This document shows positions 1 to 8,801 of a stretch of DNA of 64,000 nucleotides, piece by piece. Positions within the stretch are counted from its first letter, which is position 1; each line of letters begins with the position of its first letter. Origin of the DNA: Paraburkholderia sp. PREW-6R (GTDB lineage Bacteria; Pseudomonadota; Gammaproteobacteria; Burkholderiales; Burkholderiaceae); the NCBI RefSeq assembly GCF_039621805.1, contig NZ_CP155073.1, positions 806,001-870,000 on the forward strand, read 5' to 3'. The notes beneath the pieces are model-generated. The model did no database searches and had not been told where the DNA came from. It was given only the letters and a program-made list of their open reading frames with translations. Made by a program: the position numbers and the translations under genes.

Positions 1-387
1 GCGTGACGCGTGTCGCCGGAAGTGGCCGTCACGAAAAACGCGTGGCGCTGCCGGAGTCACGACGTAGCGGAAAAGGGCGACGGGAAGATGAGCGAAACGG
101 GAAGGACTTGAAGCGAAACCGACGTGCGATTTGCCGGGCATCTTGCGCGCACATAAACCGAGCGCCCAAAAAAAACCGGGGCTATTAAACCCCGGAGCAA
201 CAACGACAAGAGGAGAATGGTGACGCGGCGGCATCGCCAGCCACGTACCGTAAAGACAGACCGCGGATTTTCCGCAGAGTTCGAAATTTTTTTCGTTCTC
301 GCGCAGATTTCCTGTTCCGCATTTTTTACGACGTCACCGCATACCGTGACGCCGCTGTGTCCATTCTCCGATGCCCCTTGTTGCGCT
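1..387. other. Intergenic region left of the OmpA-family gene
   Basis: I find no convincing gene here. A 61-codon basic frame at 3-188 and a long plus-strand frame from 217 that runs antisense through the OmpA-family gene both look like GC-driven shadows. The only clear signal is the hairpin at 168-195, reported separately. The stretch between it and position 387 would be the 3' untranslated region of the minus-strand gene. Confidence 0.4.
168..195 (-). terminator. Rho-independent terminator, minus strand
   Basis: A GC stem (CCGGGG at 176-181 with CCCCGG at 190-195) is followed, in minus-strand reading, by a run of eight T. It would end transcripts coming from the OmpA-family gene, whose stop lies about 190 bases away, so the mRNA would carry a long 3' untranslated tail. 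Confidence 0.7.
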
Positions 388-1041
388 TTACTGCGTGGCG
401 TGCTGAGCCGTGGCGCGCAGATAGATTTCCACGCGACGGTTCGCGGCGCGGCCGGCTTCGGTATTGTTGTCGGCGATCGGCTGGGTCTGACCCATGCCTT
501 GTGCCGACAGGCGCTGCGGCGCGACGCCGCGTTGCGCGAGGTAGCCGGTTACGCTTTGCGCGCGATTGACCGACAGCGTCTGGTTATACGCCGGCTGGCC
601 CGTGCTGTCCGTATGGCCGACCACCTGAGCGATCAACTCCGGATTCTGCTGCATGGTTTGCGCCAGCTGGTCCAGCACCGGCGCGAACGACGGCTTGACC
701 GCGTAGCTGTTGGTGTCGAACGTGACCGAACTCGGAATGTTCAGCTTGAGCGAGCCGTCCGGCTGCTCCGTGATCTGCGTGCCGGTGCCCTTGGTGGCGC
801 CCGACAGTTTGTTGTGAATCGCCTGCCAGTTGTAGCCGGTAATGCCGCCCACCGCAGCGCCGACGCCGGCGCCGATCGCCGCGCCCTTGCCGCCGCCGAA
901 AATCGCGCCCAGTGCGGCGCCCGTGCCGGCGCCTACGCCGGTGCCGACTGCCGTGTTGGTGCCCTGTTGCGATGCGCAGCCTGCCAGCAAAGAGCCAGCA
1001 ACAGCAAAAACAGCCAGGCGAGTCATGATTTTTGCATTCAT
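388..1041 (-). CDS. OmpA-family lipoprotein with glycine-zipper domain
   Basis: 217 residues. The N-terminus is a lipoprotein signal ending in LLAGC (Cys22). Residues about 28-72 form a glycine-rich zipper (repeated GAG/GAA/GGG steps), and the C-terminal half is an OmpA-like peptidoglycan-binding domain with VGHTDSTG and NRRVEI motifs. The architecture is that of the YiaD/Pal-like family: an outer-membrane lipid anchor plus non-covalent peptidoglycan binding. The Gly-zipper segment may insert in or associate with the membrane. It is a monocistronic minus-strand gene, divergent from apbC. Envelope tethering is inferred from the family; no specific partner can be named from sequence. Confidence 0.9.
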   Translation of the reverse strand: MNAKIMTRLAVFAVAGSLLAGCASQQGTNTAVGTGVGAGTGAALGAIFGGGKGAAIGAGVGAAVGGITGYNWQAIHNKLSGATKGTGTQITEQPDGSLKLNIPSSVTFDTNSYAVKPSFAPVLDQLAQTMQQNPELIAQVVGHTDSTGQPAYNQTLSVNRAQSVTGYLAQRGVAPQRLSAQGMGQTQPIADNNTEAGRAANRRVEIYLRATAQHATQ

Positions 1042-1389
1042 TTTGATTCCTCTTGAGTGATGCGAATAACGCGAGTAACCCGCAGCCGGTGGTGCCGGGA
1101 CGAGCCGGCGAACGTGACGGCAATACGGCGAACTTCCGACTTCAAGGATAGTGCAACCTCATTCGCTGTCCCGGTCTGACAGCAAAGAAGGGTCTTCCGG
1201 CACGGCATGGCGGCAGCCACTACAATATGACTGAAGCTCGCAGCGATGCGGCGCCATGGCGCTCCGCCTGCCCGAAGGGTGCCCGGCACGCCAGGATTAC
1301 GCAATGCTGTCTAACAATTTTTTTCAAATTCCGGCGCGTGGCCGAGCTTTCGATTCCACCGCGCCGCGAGCGTTCCCCACGGAGTGTCA
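1042..1389. other. Divergent intergenic region, OmpA-family gene / apbC
   Basis: It holds the start-proximal regions of two divergent genes. A TACAAT hexamer at 1221-1226 could be a plus-strand -10, but I see no good -35 at the right distance. I see no repeat or RNA element. Confidence 0.35.
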
Positions 1390-2478
1390 ATGAGTATCGA
1401 TCGGGCTTTGGTCGACGCCGCTGTTGCGGCCGTCACTGACCCCAACACCGCGCGGCCATACGCCGCTGCGAAGAACATCAGAAACGTGACCGTCGAGGGT
1501 GACACGGTTGCTGTGCAAGTGGTACTTGGCTATCCGGCCATGCGACAGTTCGAGTCGATCCGCGCGCAGTTCGCCGACGCGCTGCGCGGCGTGCCGGGCG
1601 TGGCCCGTGCAAGCATCGCAGTTTCCCAGCAGATCGCGGCGCACACGGTCCAGCGTGGCGTCAAATTGTTGCCGAACGTTAAAAATATCGTCGCCGTCGC
1701 GTCGGGCAAGGGCGGGGTCGGCAAGAGCACGACGGCCGTCAACCTGGCGCTCGCGCTGGCGAGCGAAGGCGCGTCGGTCGGGATTCTGGACGCCGACATT
1801 TACGGCCCGTCGCTGCCCATGATGCTGGGCATCACAGGCCGCCCCGAGTCGCCCGACGAAAAGTCGATGAATCCGATGAGCGGCCACGGCGTGCAGGCCA
1901 ACTCGATCGGCTTTCTGATCGAGCAGGACAATCCGATGGTGTGGCGCGGGCCGATGGCCACGTCGGCGCTCGAACAACTGCTGCGGCAGACCAACTGGCA
2001 CGACCTCGACTATCTGATCGTCGACATGCCGCCGGGCACCGGCGATATCCAGCTCACGCTGTCGCAACGTGTGCCCGTGACGGGCGCCGTGATCGTCACC
2101 ACGCCGCAGGACATCGCGCTGCTCGACGCGAAGAAGGGCCTCAAGATGTTCGAGAAGGTCGGCATTCCGATTCTCGGCATCGTCGAGAACATGGCTATGC
2201 ATATCTGCTCGAACTGCGGGCATGAAGAGCATATTTTCGGCGCGGGCGGCGGCGAGCGGATGGCGCAGGAGTACGGCGTGGAAGCGCTCGGCAGCCTGCC
2301 GCTCGACATTTCGATCCGCGAGCAGGCGGATTCCGGCAAGCCCACGGTCGTGGCCGACCCGGAAGGCCGCGTCGCCGGGATCTATCGCTCGATCGCGCGC
2401 AAGGTGGCGATTCGCATCGCCGAGCGCGCGCGCGACATGACGTCGAAGTTTCCCAGTATCGTCGTGCAGAACACCTGA
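1390..2478 (+). CDS. apbC: Iron-sulfur cluster carrier ApbC (Mrp/NBP35 family)
   Basis: 362 residues. An N-terminal MIP18/DUF59-like domain (about 1-90) is followed by a deviant Walker A P-loop GKGGVGKST (about 106-114), the VDMPPGTGD segment, and a C-terminal CSNCG pair of cysteines expected to hold a bridging [4Fe-4S] cluster in the dimer. Members carry and transfer Fe-S clusters to apoproteins in the cytoplasm using ATP. I chose ATG 1390 over GTG 1384, two codons earlier, because GGAG at 1381-1384 is correctly spaced for 1390. Product identity is secure. The client proteins are unknown. Confidence 0.95.
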   Translation: MSIDRALVDAAVAAVTDPNTARPYAAAKNIRNVTVEGDTVAVQVVLGYPAMRQFESIRAQFADALRGVPGVARASIAVSQQIAAHTVQRGVKLLPNVKNIVAVASGKGGVGKSTTAVNLALALASEGASVGILDADIYGPSLPMMLGITGRPESPDEKSMNPMSGHGVQANSIGFLIEQDNPMVWRGPMATSALEQLLRQTNWHDLDYLIVDMPPGTGDIQLTLSQRVPVTGAVIVTTPQDIALLDAKKGLKMFEKVGIPILGIVENMAMHICSNCGHEEHIFGAGGGERMAQEYGVEALGSLPLDISIREQADSGKPTVVADPEGRVAGIYRSIARKVAIRIAERARDMTSKFPSIVVQNT

Positions 2479-2608
2479 GCCACGCTGAACAGCCGTTCGG
2501 ACAAGGGGGCGGCACGTCTGTTTTCGCGTGCTCTCGCGGTATCATGTCGGCTTCACAAGTTCGGCTCGGCGGCCGCAGGGGCGGTCACCAGGCCGGCAAG
2601 AGGATCGC

Positions 2609-3142
2609 ATGGGAAAACGAATCGACGGGCAGGCGGTGCATGCGTTCATCGTCCTGACTGCCAGCAGTGTGCTGTTATGCGGCTGTACCGCGTTCCTGAG
2701 ACCACAGGAAAAACGCGCGGACGCGCAGTTGCTGCCCACCGTGGGCAATCAGGCGCGCGGGCTCGTCACGTTTATCGAGCGCTCGGACGGCGTCCAGGTC
2801 ACCTACAATCTCGCGGGCTTGCCGCCCAATAGCGATCACGCGCTGCAGGTCCACGAGCGCGGCGATTGCAATGCTGCCGACGGCTCCAGCGCGGGCCAGG
2901 TGTTCGCGCCGGCCGCCGAGCGTCTGAAAGCGGGCGCGCGGGTCGAAGGCGATCTCGGCAATATTCACGCGGATTCCAATGGCGTCGCCACAGGTTTCAT
3001 CGTGGCGCCCGATGTATCGCTCGACGGCGTCCGCTCGGTATTGCAGCGCGCGGTGCTGTTGCATCACGACGCAACCGACCCCTACGCGTATCCGCAGCAC
3101 GGCGCGGGCCCCGCGCTTGCGTGCGGTCTGATTCGCCAGTGA
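2609..3142 (+). CDS. SodC-family (Cu/Zn superoxide dismutase-like) lipoprotein, probably non-canonical
   Basis: 177 residues from ATG 2609, which has AGAGGA just upstream; longer in-frame starts lack this. The N-terminal signal ends in a lipobox with Cys26. The body has the SodC fold signature: VHERGDC near 81-87, GDLGN at 114-118, LLHHDATD near 150-157 and a C-terminal ALACGLI. The disulfide pair (Cys87, Cys172) is kept. By eye, most metal ligands are not: the first copper histidine is Gln80, the bridging-histidine segment reads VFAP, two zinc histidines are missing, and the active-site arginine before LACG is Ala169. It is therefore a periplasm-facing SodC homologue whose dismutase activity is doubtful. 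Confidence 0.85.
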   Translation: MGKRIDGQAVHAFIVLTASSVLLCGCTAFLRPQEKRADAQLLPTVGNQARGLVTFIERSDGVQVTYNLAGLPPNSDHALQVHERGDCNAADGSSAGQVFAPAAERLKAGARVEGDLGNIHADSNGVATGFIVAPDVSLDGVRSVLQRAVLLHHDATDPYAYPQHGAGPALACGLIRQ

Positions 3143-3394
3143 GTGCGAGCTTGCCAAGAGTGCGACGGGCACAACGGCGCGCGCGGGCAGCGCAGCAGTT
3201 CGATGATCGCGTAAAATAAGCGCTTTTTGCCGCCCGGCGCCGGAACTCTCCTCGCCGTTAGCGCTGCGCACGCTGGCATTCACGCCGAGCGGCCCGCCGG
3301 AAGGCCGTCGCGAACCCCAGCCGAAAGTTGCCCGGTCGCCACCGGGTTGTTATTCCGTCACACACCTGTCATTCACGTCGAGCAGCGTTCACCT

Positions 3395-3964
3395 ATGACC
3401 ATCAAATCCGACAAGTGGATTCGGCGCATGGCCGAATCGCACAAGATGATCGAGCCGTTCGCGCCCGATCAGGTCCGCGTCTCAGAAGACGGCCGGAAGA
3501 TTGTCAGCTACGGCACGTCGAGCTACGGTTACGACATCCGCTGCGCCGACGAATTCAAGATCTTCACCAACATCAACTCGACCATTGTCGATCCGAAGAA
3601 CTTTGACGAGAAATCTTTTGTCGACTTCAAGGGCGACGTTTGCATCATCCCGCCGAACTCGTTCGCGCTTGCGCGCACAGTCGAATATTTCCGCATTCCG
3701 CGCAGCGTGCTGACCGTGTGTCTGGGCAAATCCACGTATGCGCGTTGCGGGATCATCGTCAACGTGACGCCGTTCGAACCGGAGTGGGAAGGGCACGTCA
3801 CGCTCGAATTCTCAAACACGACACCTTTGCCTGCGAAGATCTACGCAAACGAAGGCGTCGCCCAGGTGCTGTTTTTTGAAAGCGACGAAATTTGTGAGAC
3901 GTCGTACGCGGATCGCGGCGGCAAATATCAAGGTCAGCACGGCGTCACGTTGCCGAGGACGTAA
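3395..3964 (+). CDS. dcd: dCTP deaminase
   Basis: 189 residues, close to the roughly 190 of the homotrimeric enterobacterial enzyme. It converts dCTP to dUTP, feeding dUMP and thymidylate synthesis. Visible family motifs are [13 protein letters not shown], the SxGR-like KSTYARCG segment and [14 protein letters not shown], which carries the catalytic glutamate. The start is ATG 3395 ([13 protein letters not shown]), matching the usual N-terminus; in-frame codons back to 3227 are upstream non-coding. A strong terminator lies between it and the downstream decarboxylase. Confidence 0.96.
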   Translation: MTIKSDKWIRRMAESHKMIEPFAPDQVRVSEDGRKIVSYGTSSYGYDIRCADEFKIFTNINSTIVDPKNFDEKSFVDFKGDVCIIPPNSFALARTVEYFRIPRSVLTVCLGKSTYARCGIIVNVTPFEPEWEGHVTLEFSNTTPLPAKIYANEGVAQVLFFESDEICETSYADRGGKYQGQHGVTLPRT

Positions 3965-3999
3965 CGCCGGCAGCGCACTGACCCACCAGCTATTCGGGT

Positions 4000-4038
4000 G
4001 ACCGCTGCCATTCGCGGAATGCAGCGGTCGTTCTTTTT
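4000..4038 (+). terminator. Terminator after dcd
   Basis: GACCGCTG at 4000-4007 and CATTC at 4009-4013 pair with GAATG and CAGCGGTC (4017-4029) around a GCG triloop, with one bulged C. A T-rich tract follows. The tract runs into the Shine-Dalgarno region of the next gene, so the hairpin could also influence its translation. Confidence 0.8.
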
Positions 4039-4050
4039 GGAGATTCGCCC

Positions 4051-6336
4051 ATGAAGTTTCGTTTTCCCGTCGTCATCATCGACGAAGATTTCCGCTCCGA
4101 GAACATCTCGGGTTCCGGCATCCGGGCTCTCGCCGAAGCTATCGAGAAAGAAGGCGCGGAAGTGCTCGGGTTGACGAGCTACGGCGATCTCACGTCGTTC
4201 GCGCAGCAGTCGAGCCGCGCGTCGTGTTTCATTCTGTCGATCGACGACGACGAACTGCTGCCCTACGTCGACAACGTGGTAGTGGAAGGCGAGACGCCCG
4301 AGCTGGCCGCGGCGATTGTCGCGCTGCGGGCGTTCGTCACTGAAGTGCGCCGCCGCAACGCGGATATTCCGATTTTCCTGTACGGCGAAACGCGCACGTC
4401 GCGTCACCTGCCTAACGACATCCTGCGTGAACTGCATGGTTTCATCCACATGTTCGAGGACACGCCGGAGTTCGTCGCGCGCCATATCATCCGCGAAACC
4501 AAGGTGTATCTGGACTCGCTCGCGCCGCCGTTCTTCAAGGAACTGGTGCAGTACGCGGACGAGGGTTCGTATTCGTGGCACTGCCCCGGACACTCCGGCG
4601 GCGTCGCGTTCCTGAAGAGTCCGCTTGGCCAGATGTTCCACCAGTTCTTCGGCGAAAACATGCTGCGCGCCGACGTGTGCAACGCAGTCGACGAGCTCGG
4701 CCAGCTGCTCGACCACACCGGTCCGGTGGCCGCCTCCGAGCGCAACGCCGCGCGCATTTTCAGCGCCGACCACGTGTTCTTCGTGACCAACGGCACGTCC
4801 ACGTCGAACAAGATCGTCTGGCATGGCACCGTCGCACCGGGCGACATCGTGCTGGTGGACCGCAACTGCCACAAGTCCATCCTGCACGCGATCACGATGA
4901 CCGGCGCGATTCCGGTGTTTCTGACGCCCACGCGCAACAATTTCGGCATCATCGGGCCGATTCCGCGCAGCGAGTTCGAGCCGGAAAACATCAGGAAGAA
5001 AATTCTCGCCAACCCGTTCGCCCGTGAAGCGCTCGCGAAAAATCCGAATTTGAAGCCGCGTATTCTGACGATCACGCAAAGCACCTATGACGGCGTGATC
5101 TACAACGTCGAGATGATCAAGGAAATGCTCGGCGACTGGCTCGACACGCTGCATTTCGACGAAGCCTGGCTGCCGCATGCCGAGTTCCACGAGTTCTACC
5201 AGGACATGCATGCGATCGGCGCGGGCCGTCCGCGGATTGGCGCGCTGGTGTTCGCCACGCACTCCACGCACAAGCTGCTGGCCGGCATTTCGCAGGCGTC
5301 GCAGATCGTCGTGCAGGACTCGAAGAACAGCCGCTTCGACAAGCACCGCTTCAACGAAGCGTATCTGATGCACACGTCCACGAGCCCGCAGTACGCGATC
5401 ATCGCCTCTTGTGACGTTGCCGCGGCGATGATGGAAGCGCCCGGCGGCCCGGCGCTCGTGGAGGAGTCCATTGCGGAAGCGCTGGATTTCCGCCGCGCGA
5501 TGACTAAGGTCGACGCCGAATATGGCGACGACTGGTTCTTCAAGGTGTGGGGCCCGGACCAGTTCGCCGAGGAAGGCATTGGTTCGCGGGAGGACTGGAT
5601 GCTGCGCCCGAACGACGCGTGGCATGGCTTCGGCCCCCTCGCCGAGGGCTTCAACATGCTCGATCCGATCAAGGCGACGATCGTCACGCCGGGTCTGGAC
5701 ATGGACGGCGGCTTCGGCGAGTCGGGCATTCCGGCCGCCATCGTCACGAAGTATCTGGCCGAACATGGGATCATCGTGGAGAAGACGGGGCTCTACTCGT
5801 TCTTCATCATGTTCACGATCGGCATCACGAAGGGCCGCTGGAACTCGATGGTCACCGAACTCCAGCAGTTCAAGGACGACTACGACAACAATCAGCCGCT
5901 GTGGCGCGTGCTGCCTGAGTTCGTCTCGCATCATCCCATGTACGAGCGCGTCGGCTTGCGCGATCTGTGCGAGCAGATCCACAGCGTGTACCGTGCCAAC
6001 GACATCGCGCGTCTCACGACCGAGATGTATCTGTCGAGCATGGAGCCGGCGATGAAGCCTTCGGATGCGTTCGCGAAGCTCGCGCATCGCGAGATCGACC
6101 GGGTGCCGATCGACGAACTCGAAGGCCGCGTCACGTCCATTCTGCTCACGCCGTATCCGCCGGGCATTCCATTGCTGATCCCGGGCGAGCGCTTCAACAG
6201 GACCATCGTCAGCTATCTGCGTTTCGCGCGCGAGTTCAACGAGCGCTTTCCGGGCTTCCATACGGACATCCACGGGCTCGTGGGCGAAACGATCAACGGG
6301 CGCATCGAATATTTCGTCGATTGCGTGCGCGCCTGA
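4051..6336 (+). CDS. Orn/Lys/Arg decarboxylase (PLP fold-type I, AdiA/CadA/SpeC family)
   Basis: 761 residues, with the three-part architecture of the large bacterial basic amino acid decarboxylases: an N-terminal response-regulator-like wing domain (about 1-130), the PLP aminotransferase-like core and a C-terminal domain. HCPGHSGG and the ATHSTHKLLAG segment, with the Schiff-base lysine, are visible. Length is nearest to the biodegradative arginine decarboxylase AdiA, but substrate (arginine, lysine or ornithine) cannot be fixed by reading. The product would be a polyamine or agmatine/cadaverine with CO2 release, consuming a proton. The next gene starts two bases after its stop, so the two are probably co-transcribed. 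Confidence 0.93.
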   Translation: MKFRFPVVIIDEDFRSENISGSGIRALAEAIEKEGAEVLGLTSYGDLTSFAQQSSRASCFILSIDDDELLPYVDNVVVEGETPELAAAIVALRAFVTEVRRRNADIPIFLYGETRTSRHLPNDILRELHGFIHMFEDTPEFVARHIIRETKVYLDSLAPPFFKELVQYADEGSYSWHCPGHSGGVAFLKSPLGQMFHQFFGENMLRADVCNAVDELGQLLDHTGPVAASERNAARIFSADHVFFVTNGTSTSNKIVWHGTVAPGDIVLVDRNCHKSILHAITMTGAIPVFLTPTRNNFGIIGPIPRSEFEPENIRKKILANPFAREALAKNPNLKPRILTITQSTYDGVIYNVEMIKEMLGDWLDTLHFDEAWLPHAEFHEFYQDMHAIGAGRPRIGALVFATHSTHKLLAGISQASQIVVQDSKNSRFDKHRFNEAYLMHTSTSPQYAIIASCDVAAAMMEAPGGPALVEESIAEALDFRRAMTKVDAEYGDDWFFKVWGPDQFAEEGIGSREDWMLRPNDAWHGFGPLAEGFNMLDPIKATIVTPGLDMDGGFGESGIPAAIVTKYLAEHGIIVEKTGLYSFFIMFTIGITKGRWNSMVTELQQFKDDYDNNQPLWRVLPEFVSHHPMYERVGLRDLCEQIHSVYRANDIARLTTEMYLSSMEPAMKPSDAFAKLAHREIDRVPIDELEGRVTSILLTPYPPGIPLLIPGERFNRTIVSYLRFAREFNERFPGFHTDIHGLVGETINGRIEYFVDCVRA

Positions 6337-6338
6337 CC

Positions 6339-7016
6339 ATGCGGCGCTTGCTGGGAGCGCTGGCGGTGGCGCTTATCGTGCTGTCGCCGGTTGCGCACGC
6401 CGAGGTAGCGGCCGCCGATCCGATCGACGCGTCGATGCGCACGTGTCTTGCGCGCAGCGACATGTCATCGACGATGGGACAGGTGCAGTGCATGGACAAC
6501 GCGCGAATCGGCTGGAACAGCGCGTTGGATAGCGCGTGGCAGCAGTTGGAGACGAAGTTGCCGCCCGCGCGCCGCAAGGCGTGGCAGAAGAGCCAGATGG
6601 CGTGGCGTGCGTCACGCGAAGCCGAGAAGCAGTTGCTGGCCGCCGTGTTCGCCACCACGCGCGGTTCCATGTACGTGCTCGCCGAAGCCGATATGCAATT
6701 GCAACCGGTGCGCGACCGCGCGCTGGCTTTGCGCAATGCGGTGACGCAAACGGACGGCGGTCCGCCGCGCCACGTGCGTGCCTGCACGTCAGACGCGCAA
6801 TGCGAACATGCGATGTTCGATCTGAACCGCTATTACCACCGCCTGCAGTCGAAAATGCCTGCGCGCTCGCGGCCCACGCTCGTGCGGGCGCAGCGAGCGT
6901 GGAGTGCATATCTGAACGCCACGGCGCCGCTCGTGGACGAGCGTGGACGCGTCGACATCATTGGCGCGCGGGTGGCGACGCTCAAGCGTTTGTCGGAGAC
7001 GGTCGGCAACGATTGA
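6339..7016 (+). CDS. Exported LprI-like (DUF1311) protein
   Basis: 225 residues. A hydrophobic signal ending AHA precedes a mature domain with the LprI-type pattern: two early cysteines (TCLARS...VQCMDN), then LDSAWQQLETKLP and KSQMAWRASREAE. A second half (about 135-215) repeats the theme: ACTSDAQCEHAMFDLNRYYHRLQ followed by RAQRAWSAYLNA. It is thus probably a tandem of two small cysteine-pinned helical domains. LprI homologues include lysozyme inhibitors. A role here as a periplasmic binding or inhibitor protein is inference. It sits two bases after the decarboxylase stop. Confidence 0.75.
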   Translation: MRRLLGALAVALIVLSPVAHAEVAAADPIDASMRTCLARSDMSSTMGQVQCMDNARIGWNSALDSAWQQLETKLPPARRKAWQKSQMAWRASREAEKQLLAAVFATTRGSMYVLAEADMQLQPVRDRALALRNAVTQTDGGPPRHVRACTSDAQCEHAMFDLNRYYHRLQSKMPARSRPTLVRAQRAWSAYLNATAPLVDERGRVDIIGARVATLKRLSETVGND

Positions 7017-7037
7017 GTGCGGCGTGGTCGCAGTCGA

Positions 7038-7964
7038 TCAGGTGAGTATGTAGCCCGTGTCGCGCGGCTTGGGCAGTTCCAGACCGGGTTCGCCGAGCAG
7101 ATCGCGCATGGCGTCTTCGATGAAGAGCGACATCATGTCGAGCGCGAGGTCGTTGTCGTCGGTGCCGAAGGGTTCTTCGATTTGCGACGCGATGGCTTCG
7201 TGCGCCATGAACGTGTACGCGACGAACACCGCGAAGACCGGTGTGAGTATGCCGATGCTGTCGACGAGTCCGAACGGCAGCGACGCGCAGAAGAAGTAGA
7301 CCGTGCGGTGGATCATCACCGAGTACGCGAACGGCAGCGGCGTAGACGCAATGCGCTCGCATCCGCCGATTACATCCGATAAAGCACCCAGATTGCGGTC
7401 GATGGCAACCACGGCCATGGGATCGAGTTCGCCTGCCTGCGCGCGACGCTGAACCCATTCACCGAGAAAAAGCATGAGCGTTGCGGGCCTGTGGCGCGAC
7501 GACATGACGCGTTCCAGCAGAGTCTGGGGCAGGCGCGCCGCGAGGTCATCGCGCGGATCGGTTTTGCGAAGCTGATGGCGCAGTGCGTGCGGCAGTGCGC
7601 TGAGTGCCGCGATGAATTCCCTGATGTCTTCTTTGGGCACTTGCCGCACAGGGAGCGTGAGCGCCTGGCGAGTGAGCGAGCGCGAATCGTTCAGAAGCTG
7701 GCCCCACAGTTTGCGGGCTTCCCACCAGCGGTCGTAGCTGGCGTTGTTGCGAAATCCGAGGAAGACCGCCAGCGCGATGCCGATGAGGGAGAAGGGCGCG
7801 GTGGAGTTGAGGTTCAACGAGATGGGCAGCAGGTGATCGTGGGCCGCCACGGCGACGATGGAAATACAGAAGATCAGAAATAGCCGCGGCAGCAGGCGCG
7901 GGAGGACTGAGCCTCGCCAGGCCAGCAGCATGCGGAACCAGTGGAGATGGGGGCGGATGATCAT
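7038..7964 (-). CDS. Bestrophin-family membrane channel protein
   Basis: 308 residues from ATG 7964 (MIIRPHLHWFRMLLAWRGS). The 65 in-frame codons further upstream are Pro/Lys-rich and come from the repeat-rich intergenic region, so I reject them. Two N-terminal membrane helices are followed by the hallmark FLGFRNNASYDRWWEARKLW, and later hydrophobic segments and a conserved helical bundle complete the family pattern. Bacterial bestrophin homologues form pentameric channels in the inner membrane; ion selectivity differs between members and cannot be read here. The gene is preceded by the inverted element at 8104-8698, which any promoter must lie near. Confidence 0.85.
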   Translation of the reverse strand: MIIRPHLHWFRMLLAWRGSVLPRLLPRLFLIFCISIVAVAAHDHLLPISLNLNSTAPFSLIGIALAVFLGFRNNASYDRWWEARKLWGQLLNDSRSLTRQALTLPVRQVPKEDIREFIAALSALPHALRHQLRKTDPRDDLAARLPQTLLERVMSSRHRPATLMLFLGEWVQRRAQAGELDPMAVVAIDRNLGALSDVIGGCERIASTPLPFAYSVMIHRTVYFFCASLPFGLVDSIGILTPVFAVFVAYTFMAHEAIASQIEEPFGTDDNDLALDMMSLFIEDAMRDLLGEPGLELPKPRDTGYILT

Positions 7965-8103
7965 CTGGGGTTTGGGGTTGGGTTGCCTTCGGCGGTGGGG
8001 GTCTATTATCGCTGGTGTTTTTGGGGGTGGGGTTTTGCCTTCGGCGGGGTTTGGTTTTTTTGGTTTTACCAGCTGTGGTTTTTTTCTGTTGGATTGGGGT
8101 TTG
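7965..8103. other. G/T-skewed spacer between bestrophin start and inverted element
   Basis: The plus strand is strongly rich in G and T here, with runs such as TTTGGTTTTTTTGG. The opposite flank of the element (8700-8800) is correspondingly A/C-rich, so the skew is part of a symmetric arrangement. There is no credible gene. Confidence 0.5.
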
Positions 8104-8305
8104 GGCCTTTCCTTGATTTGTCTTTGGTCTATTAGCGTTGCCCCTGTGCGGGGCGGCACTCACTTTCTTTGCAGCCGCAAAGAAAGTAAGCAAAGAAAGC
8201 GGCTCACACCGCCAGCCATGAAGCGGGCGCCCTGGCTTGGAGGGCATATTGGTTCGATCTACGAATGATCCCCCGGACACTCCACGCCCGTGACACAGCC
8301 GTCAT
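8104..8305 (+). repeat. Left arm of a large imperfect inverted repeat
   Basis: The arm is about 202 bases. It contains a 34-base core (8126-8159) that is a perfect reverse complement of 8643-8676, a perfect hairpin at 8162-8187 (ACTTTCTTTGC / GCAAAGAAAGT, loop AGCC), an AAAGCGGCTCA block, and a distal block around 8270-8305. Each of these has a counterpart in the right arm in the same order. Confidence 0.85.
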
Positions 8306-8494
8306 CCGCTCCCACTCCGCACTTCGTGCGTCGCGGACGGGTCTGCCTGGGAAACCAGTGGGGCGGTGACACAGCGGCGGGGCCATCGGCTTCGCCCCGG
8401 CGACACGGCGGAAACCCATAATTAGTGTGCGGGGGGCGCGGACAACCGATGGTTGGGGATGTACCCGGGGGCGCGCGTAGCGCTGCCGGAAGAA

Positions 8495-8698
8495 TGACTG
8501 CCTTGTCACGGGAGCGGAGTGTGCGGGGGCACGGATTCCAGATGGGCCACTGCCTTCTGCGAACTGGGGGACCCGCTTAAGAGTTAGCGGTTTGAGCCGC
8601 TTTCTCTTGCCTACTTCTCTTTGCGGCGGCAAAGAGAAGTAGGTGCCGCCCCGCACAGGGGCAACGCTAATAGACCACAAGCAAGACAAGGAAAGGCC
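8495..8698 (-). repeat. Right arm of the large imperfect inverted repeat
   Basis: The arm is about 204 bases, the diverged inverted copy of the left arm. Its hairpin at 8611-8642 has a 14 bp stem (CTACTTCTCTTTGC / GCAAAGAGAAGTAG, loop GGCG). Compared with the left hairpin, bases differ on both sides of the stem in a pairing-preserving way. About 190 bases without obvious symmetry separate the arms. The minus-strand frame crossing it (8204-8830) is of the kind often annotated as a hypothetical protein; I consider it non-coding. Confidence 0.85.
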
Positions 8699-8801
8699 AA
8701 CGCCGCATGCAAACACCAAAAAGGCCAACGCCGCAGGCAAACAACCATCCCTACGCAGCCAGAAAACCAACCACCGCCGCAGCCAAAAAAAACCTAAACC
8801 C

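Noticed and set aside
217..1056. 279-codon plus-strand frame with a good AGAGGAGA before its ATG
   Set aside because: The ribosome-site match is tempting, but the frame is almost wholly antisense to the OmpA-family lipoprotein and shows no domain. The site may be chance.
3934..6273. 779-codon open frame on the minus strand opposite the amino acid decarboxylase
   Set aside because: It mirrors a well-supported gene in a GC-rich genome, has no recognisable domain, and is Arg/His-rich as shadow frames are.
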